DNA of 64,000 nucleotides from Oleispira sp036960605 (GCA_036960605.1 JBALXI010000025.1:1-64000); one strand, 5' to 3'. Positions 52,959-63,017 are shown, counted from the first letter of the stretch. Notes: a model not told the origin generated them from the letters alone. Program-made: numbers and translations.

Positions 52959-55631
52959 ATGTCAGGTTTGGATCCATTATTGCGAGATAAAGTGCGTAAT
53001 TTGGGGCAGTTATTAGGGCAAACGATTGCTGATGATTGTGGTGATGATATTTTTGAGCTAATTGAAAATATTCGTAATCTATCGAAGCGGGCTCATAACG
53101 GTAGTCCAGAAGATAAAGCAGAATTAATCGCTTTATTAAAAGGCCTCAAAGATAATGAATTGGTGCCTGTTGCACGGGGCTTTAGTCAATTCTTAAATCT
53201 TGCCAATATCGCAGAGCAACAACATACCCTAAGTTGGCGTCGCCAAGATGCCGATGACGATAGCGTGGAGACGATGTTAGATGATGTCTTTGCTGCGGTA
53301 GTTGACCAGGTTAAAGGCGCGAAGCTCAATAAAGAGTTGTGTAATCTAGATATTGAACTGGTATTAACGGCGCATCCTACTGAAATTATTCGCCGTACCT
53401 TGATTAAAAAATACGATGAAATTGTTGAAATATTACAAGTCCTGGATGATATCCGTGACGACCACCCTAAGCGCGACGAATATAACCAACAACTGAATAA
53501 TTTAATTACTGAAATTTGGCGTTCAGATGAAATTCGCCAACAAAGACCCAGTGCCGTTGAAGAGGCTAAATGGGGTTTTGCAGTGATTGAAAACTCGTTA
53601 TGGCAAGCGCTTCCAAATTTGATGCGTGAGCTGGATGACAAGTTACTGCTTCAGGGTGAAAAATCATTACCCTTGGATGTGTGCCCCATTCATTTTGCTT
53701 CTTGGATGGGCGGCGATCGCGATGGCAACCCGAATGTCACTGCGAATGTGACGGGTGAAGTACTCTATCTTGCCCGCTGGATGGCTGCCGATCTTTATTT
53801 ACGCGACTTAGCCAGCTTAAGCAGTCAGTTATCGATGGTGCAGGCGTCGGCTGAATTAAAAGCCTGGGTCGGGGATTGTAACGAACCCTATCGAGAATGC
53901 TTAAATCAACTGAAGAAAAAGCTACAGCAAACGAAAACGTGGGCTGGCGAAAGTGCCCGTTTAAAAACGCACAGTAGCTTGCCGCATATTTCAGAGTTAG
54001 AAACCCTGTTTAAGCCGTTGATGCTGTGTTATTCCTCGTTATGTGAAACTGGAATGGAAGGCATTGCAAAGGGTGACTTGCTCGATGTTATTCGCCGCCT
54101 TTCTTGCTTTGGATTAACTTTAACGCGGTTGGATATACGTCAAGAGTCTGATCGTCATAGCCAAGTCGTGGCTGAGTTATGTGAATATTATCAGCTGGGT
54201 GATTATCTCAATTGGGATGAAGAGCAAAAGCAAATATTTCTATTAAAAGAATTACACAGTAAGCGTCCGTTACTGCCTCCGCAAGCAGAAACCTGTGAGT
54301 TGTCAGAAAATAAAGAAATGGAAGAGGAATATTGGCAACCCAGTAGTGAGTGCAATGAAGTACTGAAAACAATGCGGGTTATTGCCGAACAAGGAGAGAA
54401 GGGTATTGGCAATTACATTATTTCGATGGCCAGTGAACCCTCCGATATTTTATCGGTAGCGCTGCTTTTGAAAGCATGCGGGGTCGAGCGTCGCTTACCG
54501 ATTGTACCGCTATTTGAAACCTTAGAAGATTTACAGTTTGCCAACGAGCGAATGGATAAGCTGTTCTCTTTGCCTTGGTATAAAAAATATTGTGGGTTAA
54601 GCCAGCAAGTCATGATCGGCTATTCAGATTCAGCTAAAGACGCGGGCAATATGGCCGCCGCTTGGGCGCAATATAAAACCCAAGAAGAGCTGGTGGATTG
54701 TGCGCAGCGCCATGGCGTCGAGCTTACCTTATTTCACGGTCGTGGTGGCACCGTTGGTCGTGGCGGCGGTCCTGCACAGCGTGCAATTTTGGCGCAGCCT
54801 CCAGGATCCGTTAAGGGGCGTTTGCGAGTTACCGAACAGGGTGAAATGATACGCTTCAAATTTGGTTTCCCGGCGGTGGCATTACGCAGTTTGAAAATAT
54901 ATTTAGCGGCGGTATTGGAAGCAACTTTATTACCACCGAAAGCTGCCGAAGATGAATGGCGCCAATTGATGGAGTCTATGGCTCAGCAGAGTGTGGCGTC
55001 TTACCGTGCGATGGTGCGTGAGAATAAAGACTTTGTGGCGTATTTTAGATCAGCAACGCCAGAGCAGGAGTTGGGTAAATTGGCATTGGGTAGCAGGCCA
55101 GCGCGAAGAAAAGGCAGTGGCGGTATTGAATCGTTGCGGGCGATACCTTGGATTTTTGCGTGGATGCAAATTCGTCTGATGGTGCCTGCTTGGTTGGGCG
55201 CTGATGAAGCTTTAGCTCTGACCAGTCAAAGCGATAAAAAGACAATGACATTGCTGCAAGAGATGTATCAGCAGTGGCCATTTTTTGCGACGTATATCGA
55301 TATGCTGGATATGATAATCGGCAAAACGGATATTGATATCGCCAGCTATTATGATCAGCAATTAGTCACCGAGGACCTTCAGGGTATTGGCCGTCAGCTG
55401 CGACAACGATTGTCCACCATTAATGATTCCCTTAGAGTCATCAAGCCGAAGGATGATGATCAAGCTCAGTCAAAAATTATGCAGGTGAGAGGCACTTACA
55501 CTGATCCGTTGCACTATCTACAGGCTGAGCTTTTACAGCGAGCGCGTACAGAGGAGCATGATCCGGAAGTTGAGCGGGCATTGATGGTTTCAATGGCGGG
55601 GATTGCCGCAGGTATGCGTAATACAGGCTAA
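52959..55631 (+). CDS. ppc: Phosphoenolpyruvate carboxylase
   Basis: An 890-residue PEP carboxylase that replenishes oxaloacetate. Key segments: LTAHPTEIIRRT with the catalytic His, MGGDRDGNPNVT, FHGRGGTVGRGGGP, QGEMIRFKFG and the C-terminal MAGIAAGMRNTG. The ATG at 52959 has GAGGG seven bases upstream and gives MSGLDPLLRDKV, matching homologues. The open frame to TTG 52872 is longer but not family-like. Monocistronic, 100 bases before adk. Confidence 0.96.
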   Translation: MSGLDPLLRDKVRNLGQLLGQTIADDCGDDIFELIENIRNLSKRAHNGSPEDKAELIALLKGLKDNELVPVARGFSQFLNLANIAEQQHTLSWRRQDADDDSVETMLDDVFAAVVDQVKGAKLNKELCNLDIELVLTAHPTEIIRRTLIKKYDEIVEILQVLDDIRDDHPKRDEYNQQLNNLITEIWRSDEIRQQRPSAVEEAKWGFAVIENSLWQALPNLMRELDDKLLLQGEKSLPLDVCPIHFASWMGGDRDGNPNVTANVTGEVLYLARWMAADLYLRDLASLSSQLSMVQASAELKAWVGDCNEPYRECLNQLKKKLQQTKTWAGESARLKTHSSLPHISELETLFKPLMLCYSSLCETGMEGIAKGDLLDVIRRLSCFGLTLTRLDIRQESDRHSQVVAELCEYYQLGDYLNWDEEQKQIFLLKELHSKRPLLPPQAETCELSENKEMEEEYWQPSSECNEVLKTMRVIAEQGEKGIGNYIISMASEPSDILSVALLLKACGVERRLPIVPLFETLEDLQFANERMDKLFSLPWYKKYCGLSQQVMIGYSDSAKDAGNMAAAWAQYKTQEELVDCAQRHGVELTLFHGRGGTVGRGGGPAQRAILAQPPGSVKGRLRVTEQGEMIRFKFGFPAVALRSLKIYLAAVLEATLLPPKAAEDEWRQLMESMAQQSVASYRAMVRENKDFVAYFRSATPEQELGKLALGSRPARRKGSGGIESLRAIPWIFAWMQIRLMVPAWLGADEALALTSQSDKKTMTLLQEMYQQWPFFATYIDMLDMIIGKTDIDIASYYDQQLVTEDLQGIGRQLRQRLSTINDSLRVIKPKDDDQAQSKIMQVRGTYTDPLHYLQAELLQRARTEEHDPEVERALMVSMAGIAAGMRNTG

Positions 55632-55745
55632 TTTCTTGATTATTAACGGCTAGCGGAGTAGAGTTAGGCCTATTTTTTTTATGGTCTGGTTGCTTTTTGT
55701 ACAGCTAGGCTCGACATCGATTTAAGAATCATGAGGAGAGTGCGC

Positions 55746-56396
55746 ATGCGCGTAATCTTATTGGGCGCCCCAGGTGCAGGTAAAGGTACACAAGCTCAAT
55801 TTATTTGTGAAAAGTACAGTATTCCACAAATTTCAACCGGCGATATGCTTCGCGCGGCTGTGAAAGCAGAATCTCCGTTGGGTTTGCAGGTTAAAGATCT
55901 TATGGCATCAGGCGGTTTAGTATCAGACGATACTATTATTGCCTTGGTAAAAGAGCGCATTACTGAAAGTGATTGTGCTAACGGTTTCTTGTTTGACGGT
56001 TTCCCTCGCACAATTCCACAAGCTGAAGCGATGGTTTCTGCCGGTGTTGATATTGATTATGTGATTGAAATTGATGTTGATGACGAAGAAATTGTAGGTC
56101 GTTTAAGTGGGCGTCGTGTTCATGCTGAATCGGGCCGTATTTATCACGTTATTTACAATCCACCTAAAGTGGCAGGTAAAGACGATGAAAGCGGTGAAGA
56201 TCTTATTCAGCGTGCTGATGATTCAGAAGAAACTGTTCGTAAGCGCTTAGGCATTTACCATGATCAAACTAAACCTTTGGTTGCTTTTTATAAGCAGTTT
56301 GAAGCTAAAAATCCTACGACTCGTTATGTGCATGTACCGGGTGTTGGTAGCTTAAAAGAAATTACTGATAAGTTGATGGCATCTATAGGTGCTTGA
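55746..56396 (+). CDS. adk: Adenylate kinase
   Basis: A 216-residue enzyme converting ATP and AMP to two ADP. P-loop GAPGAGKGTQ (residues 7-16), GFPRTIPQAEAM and the long LID (with no zinc-binding cysteines) match the bacterial long form. The ATG at 55746 has GAGGAG eight bases upstream and is chosen over the ATG at 55731. A perfect terminator follows. Confidence 0.97.
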   Translation: MRVILLGAPGAGKGTQAQFICEKYSIPQISTGDMLRAAVKAESPLGLQVKDLMASGGLVSDDTIIALVKERITESDCANGFLFDGFPRTIPQAEAMVSAGVDIDYVIEIDVDDEEIVGRLSGRRVHAESGRIYHVIYNPPKVAGKDDESGEDLIQRADDSEETVRKRLGIYHDQTKPLVAFYKQFEAKNPTTRYVHVPGVGSLKEITDKLMASIGA

Positions 56397-56436
56397 TTAT
56401 TCTAGTTAATCCTTAACGGATAAATAGAATAAATAT

Positions 56437-56463
56437 AAAAGACCCGTAAGGGTCTTTTTTTTT
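56437..56463 (+). terminator. Rho-independent terminator of adk
   Basis: AAAAGACCC and GGGTCTTTT arms around a GTAA loop, continuing into a nine-base T-run. Confidence 0.95.
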
Positions 56464-57064
56464 GCTCAACCGAATGAGGTGGCTGTTGAGAATGTAGTCT
56501 CTGAAAAATAGAACTGCTCTAGCGGTTTAGTTTAGTACCCGAGGATATTTGAAAAATACATTATGGTTTATCTTTTAAGTCGAAGTCGGCATATACAATC
56601 TAATGGATCTTGGTGTTTATTTATTCGATTATCTTTACTGTTTATCTCACAACCTGTTCGTTATTGACGTCACTCTATTGCTCATATTTATCTTATTATT
56701 TATTGTTGGGTTCATATATTCTATTAAATAACCTTTCTGCCGTCATTTCATTAATAAAATAGGGTATGCCGTTTAAGCTGCTCGTGTTTTAACGAATAAC
56801 TTCTCCTCTATGAATCATTTTACTGTGATTTACTCCGCTATAAATACTCATTAGGCTTAATGCAATATTTATGGAACTCGTAACGATTCAAATAAAACAA
56901 CGTATTGCATTAAAATCCTATTCATTTTAATTTATATGGTTAACGCTTTGTAATTTAAATAATTCGATGAAAATTGAATAAATATAAAAATATTCAATCG
57001 ATATATTGATTATTTAACAAAATAAGGTCGTTTTTTTTGGTTTTTGTAATTAAAAACACTATTA
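56464..57064. other. Long AT-rich intergenic region, no gene seen
   Basis: About 600 bases between the adk terminator and the promoter of the histone-like gene hold no reading frame of credible length on either strand. The sequence is markedly more AT-rich than neighbouring genes, with many A and T runs. No tRNA-like or terminator-type structure was obvious to me. It could hold an unrecognised small RNA, curved DNA or a protein-binding domain. Confidence 0.6.
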
Positions 57065-57094
57065 TTGACGCTGTCAGCTTCCGCACAATAATAT
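57065..57094 (+). promoter_or_regulatory. Putative promoter of the histone-like gene
   Basis: TTGACG (57065-57070) and TAATAT (57089-57094) are separated by 18 bases, giving a start about 45 bases before the ATG at 57146. Confidence 0.55.
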
Positions 57095-57145
57095 ATGTGC
57101 TAATTTTAATAAGAATAACTTACTTGGCTAATTGAGGAAATTATA

Positions 57146-57931
57146 ATGGGCAGACCTAAAAAGAATCCTGCGGCAGCTCCTGCAAAGAAAGTAGCAGCTA
57201 AAAAATCCCCAGCAAAACGTGGCGCTAAAAAGACCGTTGCGAAGAAAGCTGTGAAAGCCGTTGTCGCAATTTCACCAGCAGTCGCTAAAGCACAAGCCGC
57301 TGTTGAAAAAGTAACAAGTGCTGTTGATGCTCAGTTGGCAAAAGTTGCCGTTGCAGCGAAAAAGCAGGCGGAAGCAAAGACGAAAGCTGGTAAACCAAAA
57401 GCAACGGCTGCGCTAAAGCGTGCTGCTGCTACTGCCGGTAATAAGGTTCGCGCAGAAAAAGTTAAGCTGGCACCGGTTAAAGCTAAGTTACGTGATGCTA
57501 AAGTTGCTTTGAAAGTAACTGAAGTTCAAGCGAAGACAGCAGAAGTTGAAGCAAAAGCGAAAGCGGTTGTTGCTGAGTTTGAAGCATCTTTACAGGCTAA
57601 GACTGAAGCTGATTTGAAGAAAGCGTTGGCTGACTTCGAAAAAACGTGGACTAACGCTCGCGAGCGCCAAGTTGCTGCAAAAGTTAAAGCACGTACTGCG
57701 AAAGAAACTAAGAAAGCTAAAGCAGCGGCTAAGAAGCTAGCCGCTAAAGCTAAATCCTTAACCGCACCAAAGAAAGCCGCTAAAAAGGCGTCAAAAGTAG
57801 CGGTTAAGCCAGTCGCTAAAAAACCTGTTGCTAAGAAACCTGTTGCTAAGAAAGTAGCGGCAAAAAAAGTAGCGCCTAAAAAGAAAGTAGCTGCTAAGAA
57901 AAAAGCAGTGACTAAGAAGAAAAAGGCATAA
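57146..57931 (+). CDS. Lysine/alanine-rich histone H1-like protein
   Basis: A 261-residue, very basic protein made mainly of Lys, Ala and Val. Both ends carry AAKK/PAKK-type repeats like histone H1 tails, including VAKKPVAKKPVAKK near residue 230, while the middle (about 50-190) is a predicted helical/coiled-coil region richer in Glu. It resembles AlgP/AlgR3 and HctB-like bacterial proteins, which bind DNA non-specifically. GAGGAAA lies about nine bases before the ATG. A role in nucleoid organisation or gene control is inference from composition. Such repeats vary between strains by slippage. Confidence 0.85.
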   Translation: MGRPKKNPAAAPAKKVAAKKSPAKRGAKKTVAKKAVKAVVAISPAVAKAQAAVEKVTSAVDAQLAKVAVAAKKQAEAKTKAGKPKATAALKRAAATAGNKVRAEKVKLAPVKAKLRDAKVALKVTEVQAKTAEVEAKAKAVVAEFEASLQAKTEADLKKALADFEKTWTNARERQVAAKVKARTAKETKKAKAAAKKLAAKAKSLTAPKKAAKKASKVAVKPVAKKPVAKKPVAKKVAAKKVAPKKKVAAKKKAVTKKKKA

Positions 57932-57994
57932 TTGACCCTGGCAAGAGATTAACTCTAGCCAGGCTCTAATTTATGTCGGTCGGCGTTGGTCTGC

Positions 57995-58020
57995 AAGCCT
58001 CAGATGTCTGGGGCTTTTTT
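57995..58020 (+). terminator. Rho-independent terminator of the histone-like gene
   Basis: AAGCCTCAG pairs with CTGGGGCTT (eight of nine) around ATGT and is followed by a T-run. A separate CCTGGC/GCCAGG inverted repeat lies about 40 bases earlier without T-run. Confidence 0.75.
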
Positions 58021-58135
58021 ATACCTGCTTGTTTTAGGTTTTAGCGTTCGTTTGAAACCTTTCTGCTCAGGGGTTTTTATCTCTGCGGCTTGTTTTGCTA
58101 TACTGCTGGCGATTTCATTCATGTCAGTAAATTCA

Positions 58136-58843
58136 ATGAGCAATATTCTAGTCCTCGATGCTTCTTCAGCTTGGTGTTCAGTCGCCCTTAGTGCGAAGGG
58201 AACTCTTTATTCAGCTGCTGAAATGCAGCCACGCAAGCATGCCCAGCTAATTATGCCGATGATTGATGATATTTGTCAGCAAGCAGGTATTAAGCCGCGC
58301 GAGCTTGATGGCATCGCGTTTGGTAAAGGCCCAGGGTCTTTTACCGGCTTACGTATCGCTATTTCTGTCGCTCAGGGTTTATCTTTAGCAACCGGCGCGC
58401 GCTTGTTCGGTATTTCTTCTTTAGAGGCTTTGGCCTGGGAAGGTATGAAGCAGCTTTCTATTCAGCAAATGTTCGTCATTATGAATGCTCATATGGGAGA
58501 AGTGTTTTACGGCGCTTATCGTAATACCGAGCAAGGGCTGGTTGCTGTTATTGCTGATAGTCTGGGAAAGCCAGGTCAGGTTGATTTTAGCGAGTTAGAT
58601 ATGCCGCAATGGACAGGGGCTGGGGATGGATTTCAATTTTCAGCTGAACTCCCTGAAAGTATTGCCGACCTTGACGGTATTCATCAAGAAACTTCCCCGA
58701 TGGCGGAATCGATGATGGATCTTGCAATGGCAGCTTGGAATACTGACCGTTTTACCACCGCTGAGTTTCAAGAGCCTGTTTATCTACGCGATACGGTCGC
58801 GTGGAAAAAACTAGCAGAGCAGCCTTCTTTACTTAAAAAATAA
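58136..58843 (+). CDS. tsaB: tRNA threonylcarbamoyladenosine biosynthesis protein TsaB
   Basis: A 235-residue partner of TsaD in making t6A37 of tRNA. The ASKHA-type opening NILVLDASSAWCSVAL and signature GKGPGSFTGLRIAISVAQGL are present. I place the start at ATG 58136 (MSNILVLDA); an ATG five codons earlier is equally open and the frame continues back to 57986 through non-family sequence. Monocistronic between terminator and uppP. Confidence 0.93.
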   Translation: MSNILVLDASSAWCSVALSAKGTLYSAAEMQPRKHAQLIMPMIDDICQQAGIKPRELDGIAFGKGPGSFTGLRIAISVAQGLSLATGARLFGISSLEALAWEGMKQLSIQQMFVIMNAHMGEVFYGAYRNTEQGLVAVIADSLGKPGQVDFSELDMPQWTGAGDGFQFSAELPESIADLDGIHQETSPMAESMMDLAMAAWNTDRFTTAEFQEPVYLRDTVAWKKLAEQPSLLKK

Positions 58844-58942
58844 CGCTATTGATTCATGCGTTGGTATTTGTTTCACCCATACCCGCTCATGGCTCAGTAG
58901 TTTTAGTATTTATCAGACATATCATTTAGGAAGTAGTAAGCA

Positions 58943-59740
58943 ATGGATTTGATCCAAATTATCGTATTGGCATTATTGCAGGGTTTTACCGAATTTCTGC
59001 CTATCTCAAGTTCGGCTCATTTGATTTTGCCTTCAAAAATGTTGGGTTGGCCTGATCAGGGTTTAGCATTTGATGTAGCCACTCATATCGGCACCTTGGT
59101 TGCAGTGATTGTTTATTTCCGTCGTGATGTCTTTGCCATTACTCAAGGCTGGTTAACGACAGGCTTTTCTAAGCAGATGAATGATAATGCTCGTTTAGCC
59201 TGGGCCATTGTTATTGCGACCATTCCTGCGGGTTTAGTGGGGGTAATATACGGCGATTGGATTGAGGCTAACTTACGCTCCAGTGAAGTTATTGCTTACG
59301 CGACGATTGGCTTTGGTGTGCTACTGCTTGCTGCTGATCATAAAGCGAATGAACATAAGAATATTTTACAGATGACTTTATTGGCCGCGGTGATTATTGG
59401 TTTATTCCAAGCACTGGCGTTAATACCAGGAACCTCTCGCTCAGGTATTACGATAACCGCAGCCTTGTTTCTGGGCTTTCAACGTGACGCAGCCGCGCGC
59501 TTTTCATTCTTAATTTCGATTCCGTTAATTCTTGCAGCAGGCTTATTAAAAACCAAAGATTTAGTTGAACAAGCAGCGCAGGTTGATTGGGCAACAATAG
59601 GCTTGGCAGCCTTGTTGTCTGCCGTCAGCGCCTATGTGTGTATTTACTTCTTCTTAGCGTTAATCAACCGCATTGGTATGGCACCCTTCGTGGTTTATCG
59701 ATTATTGCTTGGAGCCATCTTGTTGATCTGGTTCGTCTAA
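58943..59740 (+). CDS. uppP: Undecaprenyl-diphosphate phosphatase UppP (BacA)
   Basis: A 265-residue membrane enzyme that recycles undecaprenyl diphosphate for cell-wall synthesis. Motifs FTEFLPISSSAHL (near residue 17) and IPGTSRSGITIT (near 160) carry the active-site residues, with about seven or eight membrane helices between and after. Loss or overexpression affects bacitracin resistance in other species. Its stop overlaps the rsmJ start (TAATG). Confidence 0.96.
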   Translation: MDLIQIIVLALLQGFTEFLPISSSAHLILPSKMLGWPDQGLAFDVATHIGTLVAVIVYFRRDVFAITQGWLTTGFSKQMNDNARLAWAIVIATIPAGLVGVIYGDWIEANLRSSEVIAYATIGFGVLLLAADHKANEHKNILQMTLLAAVIIGLFQALALIPGTSRSGITITAALFLGFQRDAAARFSFLISIPLILAAGLLKTKDLVEQAAQVDWATIGLAALLSAVSAYVCIYFFLALINRIGMAPFVVYRLLLGAILLIWFV

Positions 59741-60531
59741 TGAAAATTCTGGATGGCATTATACAGCGCTCCCCAACAGAGCTGATTGATTTGAATGCTT
59801 GGTCACAGCGTTGGCAGCTCGATCTTGTGGGTGAGGAATTACTGGCGAGTGAAGGTCTTTATTTGATTGTCGATGGTGATCAATTAAGTTTGCAGCAGGG
59901 CGGTAAAAAAGCACCAGGTCCGGTATCGGTTGATTTTGTTAGTGGTGCCAGTGCGCATCGCCGCAAATATGGCGGTGGCAACGGGCAGAGTATTGCTAAA
60001 GCAGTGGGTCTTAGTGGTGCTTATAAACCGACGGTATTGGATGCAACGGCGGGCTTGGGGCGTGATGCGTTTGTGTTGGCGACGTTAGGCTGTGATGTTA
60101 CCTTGATTGAGCGTCATCCGGTTGTGTACTTGTTGTTAATGAGCGGATTGCAGTGTGCGCAGGGTGAAATTGAAATTGCTGACATAATGTCGCGTATGAA
60201 GCTGTTAGAAGGCAATTCTATTGAGTTGTTAGCTGATTGGTCGGCACGCGGTTATGAGCAGCCTGATATTGTTTATTTAGATCCGATGTTCCCGCATACC
60301 ACTGCGACGGCAGAAGCCAAAAAAGAAATGAAGCTGTTTCGTTCTTTGGTTGGGGCAGATGTTGATGAAGATGAATTATGGGCTCAAGCAGACGCGATCG
60401 CGCGTTGCCGCATTGTCGTGAAACGACCCGCGAAGGCGCCTCCGTTAGCCGGAAGGACGCCGAGTTATGTGCTTGCGGGTAAAGCCAATCGCTTTGACAT
60501 CTATGTCAAAGCGAAAGTTGTTAAAGCGTAG
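59740..60531 (+). CDS. rsmJ: 16S rRNA (guanine1516-N2)-methyltransferase RsmJ
   Basis: A 263-residue SAM-dependent methyltransferase matching RsmJ/YhiQ: VSVDFVSGASAHRRKYGGG, SAM-binding LDATAGLGRDAFVLATLG and the catalytic YLDPMFP. The ATG at 59740 overlaps the uppP stop, giving translational coupling. A longer frame starting at 59587 lies within uppP and is rejected. A GTCGCC/GGCGAC hairpin (60533-60555) lies between it and the convergent plsB. Confidence 0.95.
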   Translation: MKILDGIIQRSPTELIDLNAWSQRWQLDLVGEELLASEGLYLIVDGDQLSLQQGGKKAPGPVSVDFVSGASAHRRKYGGGNGQSIAKAVGLSGAYKPTVLDATAGLGRDAFVLATLGCDVTLIERHPVVYLLLMSGLQCAQGEIEIADIMSRMKLLEGNSIELLADWSARGYEQPDIVYLDPMFPHTTATAEAKKEMKLFRSLVGADVDEDELWAQADAIARCRIVVKRPAKAPPLAGRTPSYVLAGKANRFDIYVKAKVVKA

Positions 60532-60554
60532 GGTCGCCAAAATAGCACTGGCGA

Positions 60555-63017
60555 CTATTGCTGCCACGTAATTTGTAAAATGCTTTGGCGCAAGCTGGCA
60601 TCCAGTACGCGCTCAAGCTCTCCCGTCATTGCCGTTAAACTTTCATCAAAGGTCAGCTGACCTTCTTCGTCAGATATTATTAAGCCTTGTACCGTGAGCT
60701 GTTCAATCAAGGTGCGGAACAGGTTTTTATCAAAGAACTCTGGCGTGCTGATTCCGTGTAAAACAGAAATACGCGATGCCAGCACTGCTGATTGCTCTTC
60801 GAGCTCCTTCGCGTTGATATGGCCACTACCGACTTTATTTAATAACGATAAGGTTAGGAAATAACGCTCTTGGGTTTGCATAGCAACACTCGCGATGCCT
60901 GAAAGCTTAACGTATTCATTTGAACTGGCAGCAGGGCGGCTAAATAGATCGCCTTGGCGTTCTAAAAGCCCAAGTCCTGTCAATGCCTCAAGCCAAGTCG
61001 TAATCACTTCAGGGAGCTCTTCTAGGTCCCAGCGTAAAAATAGTTCAGCTTTAAAGAAAGGATATAAGAACGTACATAATGTCTGTATTTCTTCCAGCTT
61101 ATGTTCGCGGTTATTAACAAACAAGCTCGCCAATAGAGATGGCATGGCAAAAATATGAAAGACGTTATTACGGTAATAACTTAGCGAAACCGCCTGGTGA
61201 TCATCTGCTTGAATAATATCGCCGAGGCTGTGCTTGGCAATCGAAACCATGCCCATATTTTCAGCGTACTCAATCCAGTCTTTACCATTGCCTTCAGGGA
61301 TTTCAACCAGATCAGTATACGGTAGTGATTGTAATAAGCGCTTATAGTCGTCTAGTTGATTTGCTAGTAATTGAGCATCCATCGCCAGATGGCGCGTTGC
61401 TAATAAACCCATGGCAACCATATTGATTGGGTTCACAGAGGCTGCATTGTTAATTTGCGTGGCAACTTCAAGGGCTAGCTTATTAACAACTTTTGGCCCC
61501 CATTCAGGCTTAAAATTGTTGTCGCTTCTTTGCTCGCGCCAGTTAGGTTGCTCGTTATCTAAAAGCGTATCAAAGTTAATCGGATCGCCAAACGTCACGC
61601 GCACTTTACCGAATGAGCGCTTCATGCTGCGAATGGAAGAAAAGATACTGCCAAGGCCTTCTTTCTTCTTCTTTTTACCTTTTAATTCACCTTGGTAACT
61701 GCTGGACTCGAATACTTTTTCGTAGCCAACGTAAACCGGCATAAAGATAATAGGTTTGCGTGAGTCACGTAAATAGCTGCGTAAAGTCATCGCCAGCATG
61801 CCTGCCTTAGGATTCAATGTTCGACCTGTACGACTGCGACCGCCTTCGACAAAATACTCGGTTGAATAACCGTTACTAAAAACAGAGTGAAGGTATTCAT
61901 CAAATACAGCGGCGTACAGCTTGTTACCTTTAAATGTACGGCGCATAAAGAACGCGCCGCCACGGCGTAAGATTGGACCAACAACCGGCATGTTTAAGTT
62001 TATGCCCGCAGCAATGTGCGGTACTTGTAAGCCGTTATGATAAAGCACATAAGACAGTAGTAAATAATCGATATGACTGCGATGGCAGGGGACGTAAATG
62101 ATTTCGTTATCTTTGTTAGTATTTTGCAGGCGTTCGATATTGTAAACGTTGACGCCGTTATAGATTTTATTCCAAACCCAGGTCAGGACCACATCCAGAA
62201 ATCGAATCGCGCCATGAGTCATATGGGCCGCTATTTCATCGGCGTATTTAAGAGCCAGGGAATTGGCTTTTTTACGACTGATGTTTTTAATTTTCATTTC
62301 CTCTTCGATGGCTTCAAGCACCAACGGTTTACGAGGGATCTGATGCACTAGCGTGCTGCGGTGTGATAAATCAGGGCCCAGTACGGTCGCGTTAACGTGA
62401 CGGAAGTGAACACGTAAAACACGGGATAATTTTCGTGCCGTAATTTCCGTATCTTTGCCTTCGTTAATGAGTTGTCGTAAAGAGATAGGCTGGCTAAAGC
62501 GTATGGCTGTTTCACGACCATTAAGAATGACCGCGAATAGCGTTGATAAACGCCCCCCCAGCTTACCGCTGCTCTGTGACCAGATTTTAACAAATGAGCG
62601 TTCTTTATCTGGGCTACGTCCCCAGTAAACGACGACGGGTACAATTTGAATATCTTGCTCTGGCTGATCTTTAATAAAATCGATCCAGCGCGTGAGCCGT
62701 TTGGAAACTAACGGTACGCCACGTTTACGGAAAGGTGCTCCCGCGCGTTTGTAGCTGGAAAAAAATGGATTGATTCTTTTTTCTTGGTCACCGATAAGGG
62801 TATTTGAAGTGCTGGGCAGGCCTGCATCAGTAATGACTCTGTCAATAACAAGCTCTTGCCCGAATGATTGGTATTGAAGAGCATAAACGATAGGTTTGCT
62901 GCTATCGAGATTAAGGTCTTTGGCGGTAGGGCCAATAATTTTAGTGGTAACTAGGGTGTGAATTAAACGCTGGTTTAAGCGAAATAATCCATTTTTAATC
63001 ATGGTGATTAAATTCAT
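60555..63017 (-). CDS. plsB: Glycerol-3-phosphate acyltransferase PlsB
   Basis: An 820-residue membrane-associated enzyme that acylates sn-glycerol 3-phosphate using acyl-CoA or acyl-ACP, the first step of phospholipid synthesis. The acyltransferase motif HRSHIDYLLL (near residue 305) with its His and Asp, then GGAFFMRR and the FVEGGRSRTGR substrate-binding block, are all present. Length is close to E. coli PlsB (807). It is the last gene in its direction and its end is convergent to rsmJ. It links fatty acid supply to membrane growth, opposite to fadBA. Confidence 0.96.
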   Translation of the reverse strand: MNLITMIKNGLFRLNQRLIHTLVTTKIIGPTAKDLNLDSSKPIVYALQYQSFGQELVIDRVITDAGLPSTSNTLIGDQEKRINPFFSSYKRAGAPFRKRGVPLVSKRLTRWIDFIKDQPEQDIQIVPVVVYWGRSPDKERSFVKIWSQSSGKLGGRLSTLFAVILNGRETAIRFSQPISLRQLINEGKDTEITARKLSRVLRVHFRHVNATVLGPDLSHRSTLVHQIPRKPLVLEAIEEEMKIKNISRKKANSLALKYADEIAAHMTHGAIRFLDVVLTWVWNKIYNGVNVYNIERLQNTNKDNEIIYVPCHRSHIDYLLLSYVLYHNGLQVPHIAAGINLNMPVVGPILRRGGAFFMRRTFKGNKLYAAVFDEYLHSVFSNGYSTEYFVEGGRSRTGRTLNPKAGMLAMTLRSYLRDSRKPIIFMPVYVGYEKVFESSSYQGELKGKKKKKEGLGSIFSSIRSMKRSFGKVRVTFGDPINFDTLLDNEQPNWREQRSDNNFKPEWGPKVVNKLALEVATQINNAASVNPINMVAMGLLATRHLAMDAQLLANQLDDYKRLLQSLPYTDLVEIPEGNGKDWIEYAENMGMVSIAKHSLGDIIQADDHQAVSLSYYRNNVFHIFAMPSLLASLFVNNREHKLEEIQTLCTFLYPFFKAELFLRWDLEELPEVITTWLEALTGLGLLERQGDLFSRPAASSNEYVKLSGIASVAMQTQERYFLTLSLLNKVGSGHINAKELEEQSAVLASRISVLHGISTPEFFDKNLFRTLIEQLTVQGLIISDEEGQLTFDESLTAMTGELERVLDASLRQSILQITWQQ

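Noticed and set aside
53186..53641. 151-residue antisense frame in ppc
   Set aside because: Serine-rich translation typical of reverse frames; ppc covers it completely.
59587..59739. N-terminal extension of rsmJ into uppP
   Set aside because: Upstream codons are in the middle of uppP and are not family-like; ATG 59740 overlaps the uppP stop.
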